From: a virus
Virus record (IMG/VR): IMGVR_UViG_3300010885_025649
Coordinates: 124,001-188,000 of that record
Length of the DNA stretch: 64,000 bases
Direction: 5' to 3' (one strand)
Part shown: in pieces, positions 50,301-57,224 of the stretch
Position numbering within the stretch: the stretch's first letter is position 1
Layout: each line of letters opens with the position of its first letter
Translations under genes and position numbers: made by a program
The notes under the pieces: generated by a model
Told to the model about the DNA's origin: nothing
The model's database searches: none
What the model saw: the letters and a program-made list of their open reading frames with translations, nothing else

Positions 50301-50880
50301 TATTAGGTTCTTGAGTAGGGTCAAAGTAATTAAATGCATTAGTGCCGGCCTCCATAAACAAGCTCAAACCTTCTCCTAAAGTTTGTCTATAAGATTGAAC
50401 TTCAGCAGTTTCTTGGAATTGATAAGCATCCGCAGCTTCAATATTAGCTTCCAAATCTAAGAATGCCGTTTCAGAGGCGGAGCTACCAGCTCTATCAACA
50501 TGATATTGTCTAGCAGCTTGACTAATAGCAGTAGCTAAATCCTTATTACTACTCATTGCAGTAAGTCTGAACTTTCTAATAGTACTACCATCAGGAGCTA
50601 ATTCGCTTTGCACAACTAAGCGATTATCTACAAAGTAATTATCTTGCCCAAATGGAGACGCACCTCTACGATAATAATAGGGGTTACTATCCCCGGACAT
50701 ATCAGTACCAGGAGACTGGAACATCTTATCTCTAAAGACGCGTCTATTAGCATTTCTAGTATCATAGACCCCAGCAATACCTTTATCAATAAGCGCAGCA
50801 ACATTATCATCAGAGGTAATGGCATAACCGCCCTGATAATACTGTCCTGTTATTTTATTCAAGAAACTATTATTGCGCAT
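41329..50880 (-). CDS. Giant protein, 3183 aa, with polymerase DYDGD motif and phospholipase D-like region
   Basis: Residues 2130-2134 are DYDGD inside GYQQGDYDGDMATIQAL, with an upstream RAGAPQGVAPAALKVIT strand, the layout of the catalytic double-psi barrel of RNA polymerases. Around residues 464-700, EHQKNISVYGDGQLIAFAG followed by HQTSMLVTNQYGDA and GLMTSANISARALRSNTE resembles the paired HxK motifs of the phospholipase D superfamily (H464, H682), the second with T replacing K. The last 350 residues have Gly/Ala-rich possible membrane helices (GMLAVTTIGASIVGGALG). It lies between a membrane LOV protein and the virion operon, so a virion-packaged, ejected polymerase is plausible. Start ATG 50880 (MRNNSFLNK) preferred over TTG 50895. 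Confidence 0.75.
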   Translation of the reverse strand: MRNNSFLNKITGQYYQGGYAITSDDNVAALIDKGIAGVYDTRNANRRVFRDKMFQSPGTDMSGDSNPYYYRRGASPFGQDNYFVDNRLVVQSELAPDGSTIRKFRLTAMSSNKDLATAISQAARQYHVDRAGSSASETAFLDLEANIEAADAYQFQETAEVQSYRQTLGEGLSLFMEAGTNAFNYFDPTQEPNRRLKRALQPFFKPVESYSSELRNFYTKSGVAINTLDSDRLANDDFYLNMSAIASSAMQVVMANHFLLDTVGIASVRKGIKFNEDPLGFRSLLNVTETPTGILSAPTLASFANVFAAAGIGPVAFSEATIFSSFFQQEGQINQMLIAATDYLLNPRSTVKNSLNKLTINLTVQAPSSSITSGNLEVFAMAKNLLQLADAEYGGKLDINLAFLQQGRGGSIVLNSDALRSIVGGRTYLDAFTSGNVNAIDDMIRASGVFHEDLSSGSSGGIEHQKNISVYGDGQLIAFAGLGKQNLTPSATGRMSEPYTNPSQFNQMFVGLHGSNLLNDSTLVGKQIRQYSAGVESVFTGASLGTQYQQLLVTDAIDAVTKYQTTALIDTRGPIGTTGSNLNELALDKLLQTVLDEGTSRGYLLTNQLDLSSNTISGISTKILKALNTDRFTLMLGSPLELGGDVRLEQARRYFDTTNPGEFDRLVAAGKIRFSSTQRFQHQTSMLVTNQYGDAQYGLMTSANISARALRSNTETGLFIGNKDSHDPQLLGQLKSGLQELGLFREDTLSGRSPIYSSTAEFNNAARQAFGTKASWNKASELIRQTMEFNQKGGLNSKLFMQEHLPGIPQSGLRIRLKYAGEDVFNYDIGFTEKGDIYMQKYDTLISSMLINTGDKERVIAGRTFGANQTVKLNSAQAIIALGQIAEYQLVQRLRAYDRALDNPDLTLTDTVDKMRLMKYRIIKSTGTNEDLSRFNTEEMRIIFKMLTKASVPIPTKTMGYSQLGDSNKYQPFMYDDLFTTNEQVIKVAPVSPDSPGVEGVVYNLDGTSETMYSLSMQSQLTKGYKAKKLGAITQIGDPAASILTMEAAFRMQAYDKLDDVTGNTAAGTPFRIPMVAVLTAHKSIGQLGQRTKNLASPRFSYQYGQFNPATNQFRETGLPEPVYHMGYGEASDALRLAQLAAIERPREPLQVVALTTGEAGLNPEIGYDLLDTTQVRLVDLTIRFQPYKTTADQNTHNNLVTKLRDLVTAGNFYTEDEFKVAVTNLQKSVGMGAGFTVEVPNLAENRTGAKMQFVMINVDPEQSGNTAVTFKAKLYTNPTARLLDTKGPTAGMNRTYAETQANALDGIYGGIGARRFLRLSNAVQDVLMNNDVFDEDKLFVNDGADFRTKLKGSLATASPLINRLVSPKQFKYGTQPKMSGALKLRYGALMATNEDDFMKIMELRNLQTHSSTKHLQTLTQEVIEDVKKLTESLVNKMSKEQIDFYNKTPPEVKAAMQSYYTAGSPHGFYNELYQFIQHADPAQYINQLFKEAYTEVMSPQSQKFGFILPAKQAQAHKLDFTYYLIEAVSLYTQVKTQVRASRIPANEELDGLVSSVLGQMLGAKPKDNTALQRLQQIIPNFNLITLSQDTFRADDTRFGRKTSANMFSQYASLYEHYANDSDHLGFTANTPFADLVGEQSQIGLLRQLTQQAIGRMFLVGAFSQGLTEFAPAFDTQWHGGLDLTHLVVNEETRNQAMAIHSLYDSMYRSAKESAVGYVLSSTNKIDLNTKIQTLVNTSAADRTAGGINETDMYKYRQEVLAARQKGTVLIPTFELGAAIPNAVRVHRNIESTILDFELIPVLGAEQLKQLSINVNPNRDNADQYINRLVLSQQEITKVFNQMPTSLKEIDPDTNMSKIQYMSQNVSNANGKKLINYGLSIEEYSYLKSLNEAKRNYITALSNLLDSDTYQQYLSTTIHRAAGGSGVTMESNQVKLGEIALGLNPALRVVNDYVTKAKSNKSYYSGGADQEILDSGFDILTKAHTYTNPKFFVTNPFTLDETTLKSTLVGSTAGSSILDDIKLNGYSLRHHAESYGILDPTTKQGYDRNLLGVINDTFSMLKVDAYSDRFFSMFLRAGAPQGVAPAALKVITLRTLNNRAAGRRGVQLGFANNSDSIFVSKFAMGYQQGDYDGDMATIQALTSSAQAMAERDAIIGRRLGRTPTTTDISQAVTDSTNRLRSAGQAVNTTVIPYGTSGVDAVHSTYDALYGVLGPTSAEETAERIMEDKRIVSLHEQVTANVTSDTNILATFKRQSRVLSGLNAQTIEDSILLNKFGRAQYESTTKIIDHFHSAEFETVVSTELGAAGAAAFKSASVEDKLNTIQGNPTLSQHLAAYSANEGTVNSYLKLMFPVIMPQNIAAAATQQTAQVATKYMGMLYDTTSHIFSHEFLQADSMGKAKARTIESVSRIAYQMQMLGREGIKPNAATGVSPSEMYTALNQLYENAYEDKPTKTKLQPAALDQAVQATGLLNPVADYISAVQGNAGTPLTESISNKILTNLSYGALAAHVGSLSSDEIAHDFAKEVPHTKLQTIRRIAANLFQTLDEELVTGGSSEKITRLVTLAEDSLGRSAMNNSDIAALRAFATDTTGTVTYTKDLQDTMNRVLQAHQYHDLFKFVTSTLNERELMASRINTSNTIAPFGEAGLGSIDFDPLSVPDARNKVNELMHKGLLNIQKMYGVQKALTTESKADIGDLALAAAHIGQALITESVNFASREGAGTTITDILGRGKLHNVNIKEIMSGFRASIDETMKTKTFSDAVDKILEYSSHGPRAFPGEIYVNGSGKIVNGVSYIRATGMIGTDPSTASYTHEYSTSAGPQSKVIDYETAKRIVGRKLIIDRAISDASRLGISGQTAKETMMFIAQAAYESTSAPDSNEHNQNLVDLSNALHNNIKQMNPYEANEMVTRLAQSNELRAHINPPSGLIRNFKNAMSNNTPMGFLGYGMLAVTTIGASIVGGALGRESNTDPAELGRSVGHGLMSSNTFAPMRSAFMMASDITSAVKSMRDMSDSDTRHEILGGYALGLAGNIVGSTILSDVITTPIAKFIGKEGTNVGELASRGLANMGSGLITAAFGALAAGLSAAMAVRTATREESPVTSLTAQAIENEYEQAQAERYRLELINSAGESDVLNIAEVSITDSIDEYDDSELNQTSYLSSINNQEYEYHFQDVAGNDMSVMTT

Positions 50881-50895
50881 ATAGTTAACTAACAA

Positions 50896-50996
50896 CTTAC
50901 TATACTATATAGCAAAAGTATGGTAATATCTAAGGATGCGCAGATTACACAAGGCGCAGGTACTAAAATAAAACTAGTTTACAACGGACACACAAA
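50896..50996. promoter_or_regulatory. Divergent promoter region between giant protein and late operon
   Basis: A bidirectional 100-bp gap. On the minus strand GCTATATAGTATAGTAAG and on the plus strand TACTATACTATATAGC are nearly palindromic AT boxes. The same TATAGTAT core occurs upstream of the protease gene (about 57190) and near 60341. Probably promoters or operators for both directions. Confidence 0.35.
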
Positions 50997-51416
50997 ATGA
51001 GAAAGGATAAGTTTTACAAGATCACGCTACCAACCGGGTTAGTAATTGAATTCAGAGAACCATTATTCAAAGAAGTAGAAACATTAAAGCATCAGTGGAA
51101 GAGCAAATTAGCAGCTAAGCAAATTGTATTAACCGATTTAGTTCCGGCCGCATGCATTGAAACTATTAATGGACAAGCTCCAGAAGAGCCAGATCCTATT
51201 GCATTACTAAGCACAATGGTATACAGAGATGTATGTGCTTACACTAACTTCTTCAATGGAATGTGTATGCCTCCTGACTTGGCCAAACAGATTGAGGAAG
51301 CAGATTACAATAGTTTTTTCGAGACGGGGGAGATCAACTTCCAGACCAAGAACAACTTCGAGACTTCCGATGGCAAAGAGACCGTAGTCGTCAAGAAAAC
51401 CGCCCAGAAACCTTAA
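50997..51416 (+). CDS. Putative tail-assembly chaperone-like protein, 139 aa (frameshift upstream part)
   Basis: Begins MRKDKFYKITLPTGLVIEFR, an LPSG-type pattern seen in tail-assembly chaperones. Codons after about 51320 switch to unusual C-ending usage, as expected if a second frame is read. Within it lies U-UUU-UUC (51314-51320) and G-GGG-GAG (51326-51332). A -1 shift leads into the open frame that ends at 51913. Function as a tail or baseplate chaperone is inferred from this layout. Confidence 0.65.
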   Translation: MRKDKFYKITLPTGLVIEFREPLFKEVETLKHQWKSKLAAKQIVLTDLVPAACIETINGQAPEEPDPIALLSTMVYRDVCAYTNFFNGMCMPPDLAKQIEEADYNSFFETGEINFQTKNNFETSDGKETVVVKKTAQKP

Positions 51417-51913
51417 GTAAATATCGGCATAATCGTATAACCACTTGGGAAAAGAGAGTATTTCCTACACCTGTACAGTTTGCTCATCTTTCCCCAATTG
51501 GCCCAATATTCCCGGAAGTAACTATATTAGATGGAATCTTCTACTTTGTATATAGTCACTTCTTATATAGACGAACTACAAAGTTTCGAGATAACAAGTA
51601 CGATTTAACCAGGGCAATACAAGAAAGATTAATTGATGACTATATAAATAGTTATGAGTTGCGAGATCTATATGAAATAAGTAAAGGTTGGGGAATGCCT
51701 GCTTTTGCTGAGCCATTAACTGAGTTATCATATTTCTTAGTAGCCGCATTAAACTCAATACATTTAGAATATGTAGCAAAACTAAATAGACAGAAACAGG
51801 AAGAAGAACAAAAAATATTTAAGAAGTTTGAAGAAGTTAATAAACCTGCACCTCAAGGTCCACCAAGAGTTGAGAGTGCATTAACCAAAGTACATGTACG
51901 AGGATTAAGTTAA
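51320..51913 (+). CDS. -1 frameshift extension of the 50997 gene
   Basis: The -1 frame is open from before the slippery site to TAA 51913 (about 197 codons) but has no ATG or GTG start with a ribosome site for its first 240 bases. Read as a fusion it gives a protein of about 305 aa ending VRGLS just before the portal gene. It includes KYRHNRITTWEKRVFPTPVQ and a charged helix KLNRQKQEEEQKIFKKFEEV. Confidence 0.55.
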   Translation, partial: RDGGDQLPDQEQLRDFRWQRDRSRQENRPETLSKYRHNRITTWEKRVFPTPVQFAHLSPIGPIFPEVTILDGIFYFVYSHFLYRRTTKFRDNKYDLTRAIQERLIDDYINSYELRDLYEISKGWGMPAFAEPLTELSYFLVAALNSIHLEYVAKLNRQKQEEEQKIFKKFEEVNKPAPQGPPRVESALTKVHVRGLS

Positions 51914-53416
51914 ATGGCACAAAGAGGAAGGCCTAAAGGCAGTACCGTTAGAAATAATAACTCATCAGAGTTTGATTTTAGCGCAATGAATAAGCCAGTC
52001 TCTGGGGCAAAACAAGTAGGTACAAATCTAAATCCATTTAATGCAAGTCTAGTCCAAAGTTATTATAGATTACCTACGAATGCGATTCAGAGTTATATAT
52101 ACGCAGCAACAGTAGAACCTACTATTCACGGAGCATTAGAATTAATCATCCGTAGTTTAGTAGGTGCTATTGGTAGTTATGAACACCCCAATAAAGAAAT
52201 ACAAGATTTTGTTAGACAGAACTTATTAGAATTAGATGAAAGTTTAAGTAATATCTTTTATAACTTAACCTATAATAATTTAACTGCGGGATATGCAGTA
52301 GGTGAGAATATTTGGGCTTTAAAGAATGAGCAATGGTGGTTAAAGAATGTAGCTTGTTATCACCCTGCATCAATATTCTTCAGTGTTAACCACAGAGGAA
52401 TTCTAACAGAAGGTGAAGCCAGTTTATTCGGCCCCTATACTACTGGAGTTTGGCAGCATCAATTCATGGGTACACCAATGAGACTACCCAGAAATAAACT
52501 AATAATCACCGCTCACAAGAAAAGAGATAATAATTATTATGGGGAGTCAGCTATCAAACCCATATATAATCATTACTTAGCTAAAGGTCAAGTACTGCCC
52601 ATGCAGTTAGTAGCATTAGATAGATATGGTAGTCCATTAATCCATGCTAATGTACCTGCAATGCCTACAACCAGAATGTTAGAAGATCCAATTACTAAAG
52701 AGATTCGTCCTATGAGTATGGCAGAAGATCTAACAGAGAAAGTTAGCAATCTACAAACCGGTAGTACTATTGTTACAGAGCAGCCGCCAGGAGCTAACAT
52801 TCAACCAATCAAGATTGAAGCTATTACAACCAGTAATAACTTTGGTAAGTCTTTTGATAATGCTACCCAACAATACAATAGAGAAATCTATAGAGGCTTA
52901 TTAGTTCCGCAGTTATTATTAGAAACCCAAACCGGAGTAATCGGACAAGGCGGGGCACCAATACACTTTGAAGTATTCAAGATTATGTTACAGAGTTTAT
53001 ATGAAGAAGTAATGGGGCCATTTCTAAGAGAGACTATTGGATCATTAGTATGGTATAACTTTAATGAGCGTAATCCGGGTAGCTTTCCTTTTATGCACAA
53101 AGATATTGCTACACAAGAACGCATTGCAGCATTACTAAAACAAGCTGTAGTGGATGGATTCCTAGACTACAATAATATTCAAGATCTAGATTATGGCAGA
53201 AGACTATTAGGATTACCACAATCTAATACGGATGAATTAGCCTCACATGCTAAACAGGTAAGAGATAGAACTAGTAGCAAGCCTGAAGAAATTAAAACAG
53301 CAGGACAAGTCTTGAAGCAAGGATTAGCTGCACAAGACTTTACACCAGAACAGATACAAGCAATCTATCATTGGTTAGAAGAAGCATTAGATTTAAATAA
53401 GGAAGAAGAAGAATGA
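51914..53416 (+). CDS. Portal protein
   Basis: 500 aa. Features of phage portals: a Met-rich, Gln/Asn-containing N-terminus, a stem of IYAATVEPTIHGALELIIRS, the YYGESAIKPIYNHYLAKGQV block and the following LDRYGSPLI, which match the Mu gp29/DUF935-style portal family. C-terminal residues after 450 are helical and acidic. It forms the dodecamer through which DNA enters and leaves the head. It starts immediately after the frameshift gene, as expected for a packaging-head operon. Confidence 0.85.
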   Translation: MAQRGRPKGSTVRNNNSSEFDFSAMNKPVSGAKQVGTNLNPFNASLVQSYYRLPTNAIQSYIYAATVEPTIHGALELIIRSLVGAIGSYEHPNKEIQDFVRQNLLELDESLSNIFYNLTYNNLTAGYAVGENIWALKNEQWWLKNVACYHPASIFFSVNHRGILTEGEASLFGPYTTGVWQHQFMGTPMRLPRNKLIITAHKKRDNNYYGESAIKPIYNHYLAKGQVLPMQLVALDRYGSPLIHANVPAMPTTRMLEDPITKEIRPMSMAEDLTEKVSNLQTGSTIVTEQPPGANIQPIKIEAITTSNNFGKSFDNATQQYNREIYRGLLVPQLLLETQTGVIGQGGAPIHFEVFKIMLQSLYEEVMGPFLRETIGSLVWYNFNERNPGSFPFMHKDIATQERIAALLKQAVVDGFLDYNNIQDLDYGRRLLGLPQSNTDELASHAKQVRDRTSSKPEEIKTAGQVLKQGLAAQDFTPEQIQAIYHWLEEALDLNKEEEE

Positions 53417-53694
53417 TAAAAGAATATAAAGAGTTTCTACAAAAAGCAATGAATTCAAATACTTTAATAGGTCTAGATACTGTGGAATATCCTGGGTTAA
53501 GATTAATGAATATCTTAACTTTAGGTAGAGAAACCTTTGTAGCAAATGTTATCTGTGCAAAAGACTTAAAGACTTATTTATATAGAGTAATGTTACCTTA
53601 TACAGCTATTCAAAGTGTAATATATTATCCTGCAACTTGGGAAAGTTTATTTGGGGATGATGATTTAGAATCAGAAATTGAATACGAGGATTAA
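53413..53694 (+). CDS. Hypothetical protein, 93 aa
   Basis: Begins MIKEYKEFLQKAMNSNTL; ends with a highly acidic stretch (GDDDLESEIEYED). Overlaps the portal stop by 4 bases. Probably a minor head or packaging protein. Not recognised. Confidence 0.7.
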   Translation: MIKEYKEFLQKAMNSNTLIGLDTVEYPGLRLMNILTLGRETFVANVICAKDLKTYLYRVMLPYTAIQSVIYYPATWESLFGDDDLESEIEYED

Positions 53695-54639
53695 GTGAAT
53701 ATCATTGATGAAACCACAGCAATAGAACTTATTAAAAATATCCAATTACTTTCTAACACAGAGCAATTAGATATTATTAATAAGTTCTATTATCGTTTAA
53801 GTAATCATATGAATCCTACAGAAGATATTATTGCAGCAACAGCAGTATTAGCTAACTACTTAAGAACTAAGAATAATAAATTAGATATCTTTACAAACTA
53901 TCTGGCAAAGAGGCAAAAAGTTCTCTTTATATGCACCTCTACAAGGTATGAAAAACACAGCGGGGATATTCCCAAGAGTACTGAACTTGCATATATTGTG
54001 CAACGTAAACTTGGACAAGACAAGGTGACTGTGATGGATGCATATAAGCTGAACATTTATGTCTGCGAAGGTAATGTGTCAGCAAGGGAAGGAAACAATT
54101 GTGGTGTAAAAGAAGCCAAGCTTATAGATAGCACAAAGAATCCCACAGGCTATCATAGGTGTTGGGCTTCTATAAATAATCCCACAGATGAATTATGGAA
54201 GATCAGTAAAGCTATATTTGAAAGTGATGTTATAGTATTCTGTTTATCAAATCGCTGGGGTAGTGGTTGTGCAATATATCAAAAGATTAAAGAGAGATTA
54301 AACTGGATTATTAATAGAGTAGACACCTTAAAAGAAACTCCGATAATAATTAATAAAGACTTAGGATTAATAATCACAGGACATAACTGGGGCACAGAAG
54401 AGTTACTTCTTAAAGAACAACAAGTGTGGAATATGTTTGGATTTAATACCCCTAATGAGCTACAGATTAGTTATCAATTTAGTAATGATATTACTACAAC
54501 AACTCCAGAAAGTTATTCAGAAACATATAAGAAGTTTGAACAAGTCTTTAATGTTAATTTAATAACAAATGATTATTTAGCAAGAATTATAATAAATCCA
54601 TACACAGGATTAAAACAAGATGGAGCCGATTTAAAATGA
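53695..54639 (+). CDS. Flavodoxin-like FMN reductase-type protein, 314 aa, GTG start
   Basis: Residues about 80-270 look like the NADPH-dependent FMN reductase/flavodoxin fold: VLFICTSTRYEKHSGDIPKS at the phosphate-binding loop, then CEGNVSAREGNNCGVKEAKL, RCWASINNPTDELWKISKAI and NRWGSGCAIYQKIKERLNWI. Its place between portal and head genes is odd for a metabolic enzyme. It might alter host redox or act in a modification step (inference). Acidic, helical N-terminus. Confidence 0.65.
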   Translation: MNIIDETTAIELIKNIQLLSNTEQLDIINKFYYRLSNHMNPTEDIIAATAVLANYLRTKNNKLDIFTNYLAKRQKVLFICTSTRYEKHSGDIPKSTELAYIVQRKLGQDKVTVMDAYKLNIYVCEGNVSAREGNNCGVKEAKLIDSTKNPTGYHRCWASINNPTDELWKISKAIFESDVIVFCLSNRWGSGCAIYQKIKERLNWIINRVDTLKETPIIINKDLGLIITGHNWGTEELLLKEQQVWNMFGFNTPNELQISYQFSNDITTTTPESYSETYKKFEQVFNVNLITNDYLARIIINPYTGLKQDGADLK

Positions 54640-54830
54640 TAACAAGAAAAGGATTAAATGTCCAAGCAAGAAAGAATACAAATAATAAATATCAAGCTTA
54701 TTTATATTGGGAGAACAGGCCTATTAGTATTAAAGCTTTAAGTGAAGAAGAATTTGAAACCGAAGCAGATGTATTAATAAACTTTAAAGATAAGATAAAA
54801 GATATTAAACTTAAACATAGGGATTTATAA
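54636..54830 (+). CDS. Hypothetical protein, 64 aa
   Basis: MITRKGLNVQARKNTNNKYQ and an acidic middle (SEEEFETEADVLINFKDK) with a Lys-rich end. Overlaps the reductase-like gene by 4 bases. Confidence 0.65.
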   Translation: MITRKGLNVQARKNTNNKYQAYLYWENRPISIKALSEEEFETEADVLINFKDKIKDIKLKHRDL

Positions 54831-56272
54831 TGAACAGTTTTGAATGGAATGGCTTAACTATAGTTATTGAATATAACGAAGGGGATATTCGCTTTGGCCG
54901 ATATTGGTCTTGTAAGTATGGTTATATAGAAGACTACTTAGGAGAAGATGGTGTAGAGTTAGATTGTTATGTTGGAGATAACTTAGATAGCCCCAATCTA
55001 TTTTTACTACAGCAAGTACGCTTAGATGGTACTCCGGATGAATCTAAAGTAATGATTGGATTTAATGATATTGATGAGGCTAAACAAGCTTATATTAGAT
55101 GCATGCCTGTAAGATTCTTTGGGGGCATTAAACCAATTAGTTTTGATAGCCTTGAATATTTTCAGAACAAGATCTATACAACTACTCAACCGGTAAGATT
55201 TATTATTGATTATACTGTTCCTAATACTATAGAAGGAATTGATGCATATTTTGCAGATCCATTCTGTAAGGAATTAACCCAAGCACAGATCGCAGCTATT
55301 GCGGATAGCCCTGCAATGTATGAATGTTATTCTAATACTGTCTTTATAGATAAAGCTATCCATGCTAAAGCTGTAGCTAAAGCTAAGAATAAGTTTGATG
55401 TATGGCCTAGTGCATATGGCAGTTTATACATGACCAAATTATACAAAAGTATGGGAGGAAGATTCCGTGCGGAGAAGAACTCAACTAATGCTTTAAGTAA
55501 TACTACTATTAGTTGGTCTAGTGGTTGGCAAGTATTAAGTAATAAAGGAGAAGTCTTAGAAGTAAAAGACAATACTACTAGACCTAAATGTTTATCTTAT
55601 GATACCTGGAAAGCATCTATTTCTCCGGAGATCCTAAGTGCTTATACTACAAAGTATGAAGTTCAAAGTAATACCGTAGAGTTAAAAACCCGTGCTGAAA
55701 AATACTCATCTTTATCAGAAGAATTATTAAGTATGTTTAATTTAAGTGATGGTGAAGATGACGATGCAGATTTACTTGAAGATTATATCCATCACAACTG
55801 CACAGATTATACATATGATCAATTAGCAGAGATGCAAGATGAAGATCATATTCTTAATACTTTAATGGAATTATACGGTACAGAATATAATGATAGTGAA
55901 ATAGAAGGGCTGGAAGAAGAGTTATCTGCGAATTATTATATTCCTAGTAAGTACAAAGATAAAGAAAGTGGAGGACTAACCAATAAAGGCATCTCGTATT
56001 CCAATAGGAAGTTTGGCACCAAGTTAAAAGCAGGAGTGCAACACAAACCCCGAAGTCCTGAAGAGTTTCGTCGTCAAGGATTATTCTTAACTAGAATGTA
56101 TGGTCCTAATTCACATGGCCCTTTAACCAATGCAGATGGTACTCCAACCCGCCGAGCATTACAGGCAAAGAAGTGGAATAGTAAGATTCCTAAAACGGCC
56201 GATGATGTTAGGGTATTATATAAAAAAGGCAAACGGTTATTAGAAACTTATAGTAGATTAAAGGATAAATAA
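54830..56272 (+). CDS. Phage multidomain protein with inorganic pyrophosphatase-like N-terminus, 480 aa
   Basis: N-terminal residues 1-110 contain GYIEDYLGEDGVELDCYVGD, then DESKVMIGFNDIDEAKQAYI and FFGGIKPISF, resembling the pyrophosphatase-like module of phage structural proteins. Mid-region KAKNKFDVWPSAYGSLYMTK then LYKSMGGRF matches a domain (DUF5872-like) common in phages. The C-terminus (GGLTNKGISYSNRKFGTKLK followed by RMYGPNSHGPLTNADGTPTR) resembles a DUF6321-like domain. It probably belongs to head assembly. The domain names are from memory and need checking. Confidence 0.65.
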   Translation: MNSFEWNGLTIVIEYNEGDIRFGRYWSCKYGYIEDYLGEDGVELDCYVGDNLDSPNLFLLQQVRLDGTPDESKVMIGFNDIDEAKQAYIRCMPVRFFGGIKPISFDSLEYFQNKIYTTTQPVRFIIDYTVPNTIEGIDAYFADPFCKELTQAQIAAIADSPAMYECYSNTVFIDKAIHAKAVAKAKNKFDVWPSAYGSLYMTKLYKSMGGRFRAEKNSTNALSNTTISWSSGWQVLSNKGEVLEVKDNTTRPKCLSYDTWKASISPEILSAYTTKYEVQSNTVELKTRAEKYSSLSEELLSMFNLSDGEDDDADLLEDYIHHNCTDYTYDQLAEMQDEDHILNTLMELYGTEYNDSEIEGLEEELSANYYIPSKYKDKESGGLTNKGISYSNRKFGTKLKAGVQHKPRSPEEFRRQGLFLTRMYGPNSHGPLTNADGTPTRRALQAKKWNSKIPKTADDVRVLYKKGKRLLETYSRLKDK

Positions 56273-57186
56273 TGCATACCGGAACAACTGTTGCAGTAGA
56301 AGAAGCTCCAGATTCTATAGCACCTGGACAAGATAGTGAGGATTGTCTAAGCACAAACTATAAGAAAGTATTTAATAATGATCAGTTATCAAAACTTTCA
56401 GATAAAGTAACTGAGGCATTAACTATTCACATGGGATTAAAAGAGATCTTAACTAATACTGAAAAGTTAAGTGAAGAATATAGTAATTACTTAGCAAAGA
56501 CTTTAACATTAACTAATCAGCTATTAAGCTTAGGTATTAATCAAGATTTAAGCCAGCTAAGTAGCTTAGGTAAAAGTAATCCAAAGAATCAATTTAATTT
56601 TATAGCAACTAGTTTACAAGCAGTAAGTACAGAATTGCAGGAATCACTTAGTATTAATGTTCCTGGTAGTGTTTATACAATGACCTTAGATAATCCGCTA
56701 CCAGATCAAACTCCTTTAGACAATGAACCGGCTAAGCCACAAGAAGATGCATTATTCAAAGTGCAAGAAGAGATGGATTCTAAACAAAATGGTTACGATA
56801 AGACTGGCTTAAAGAGTTTATATACCGGGCAACAATTCTATAGTAATTTAGTGGATGCGGCTGATTATAATTGTGGATTTGACGAATGCCCATTATTTAG
56901 TTATAGTATGGATGTACTCGGGGTACCAGAAGATGAGGTAGATTTAAGTACATTCGTATTAAGTAAACTAGATGGTAGTGCTAGAAAAGCTTTAGCTGCC
57001 AGTGAATTTGGATTACCCAAAGAGCGTAGGTTTCCTTTAAATGATAAAGCCCATGTATTAGCAGCCTTACGCATGTTTAAGTTAGGTAAGAATCTAAGTG
57101 ATGCACAAAAGAGCAGTCTAAAAGCTAAGATACATGCTAAAGCTAAAGAGTATGGAATTGAAGTAGCAAGCGCAGAAAAACCCTAG
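56272..57186 (+). CDS. Head-associated protein with C-terminal SAP-like region, 304 aa
   Basis: Helical N-terminal half (KVTEALTIHMGLKEILTN). The C-terminus contains SEFGLPKERRFPLNDKAHVL and LAALRMFKLGKNLSDAQKSS followed by a Lys/Ala-rich end, a pattern typical of a small domain next to phage head proteases. Upstream of the protease/scaffold gene. Confidence 0.6.
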   Translation: MHTGTTVAVEEAPDSIAPGQDSEDCLSTNYKKVFNNDQLSKLSDKVTEALTIHMGLKEILTNTEKLSEEYSNYLAKTLTLTNQLLSLGINQDLSQLSSLGKSNPKNQFNFIATSLQAVSTELQESLSINVPGSVYTMTLDNPLPDQTPLDNEPAKPQEDALFKVQEEMDSKQNGYDKTGLKSLYTGQQFYSNLVDAADYNCGFDECPLFSYSMDVLGVPEDEVDLSTFVLSKLDGSARKALAASEFGLPKERRFPLNDKAHVLAALRMFKLGKNLSDAQKSSLKAKIHAKAKEYGIEVASAEKP

Positions 57187-57224
57187 CAATTAGTATATAG
57201 TATAAAGAAGTTAGAGAAATAGTA
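57187..57224 (+). promoter_or_regulatory. Candidate late promoter (TATAGTATAAA box)
   Basis: TTAGTATATAGTATAAAGAAG precedes the protease gene; a TATAGTAT core also occurs near 60341 and, on the minus strand, upstream of the giant gene. Short gap with ribosome site AAGAAGTTAGAG. Confidence 0.3.
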
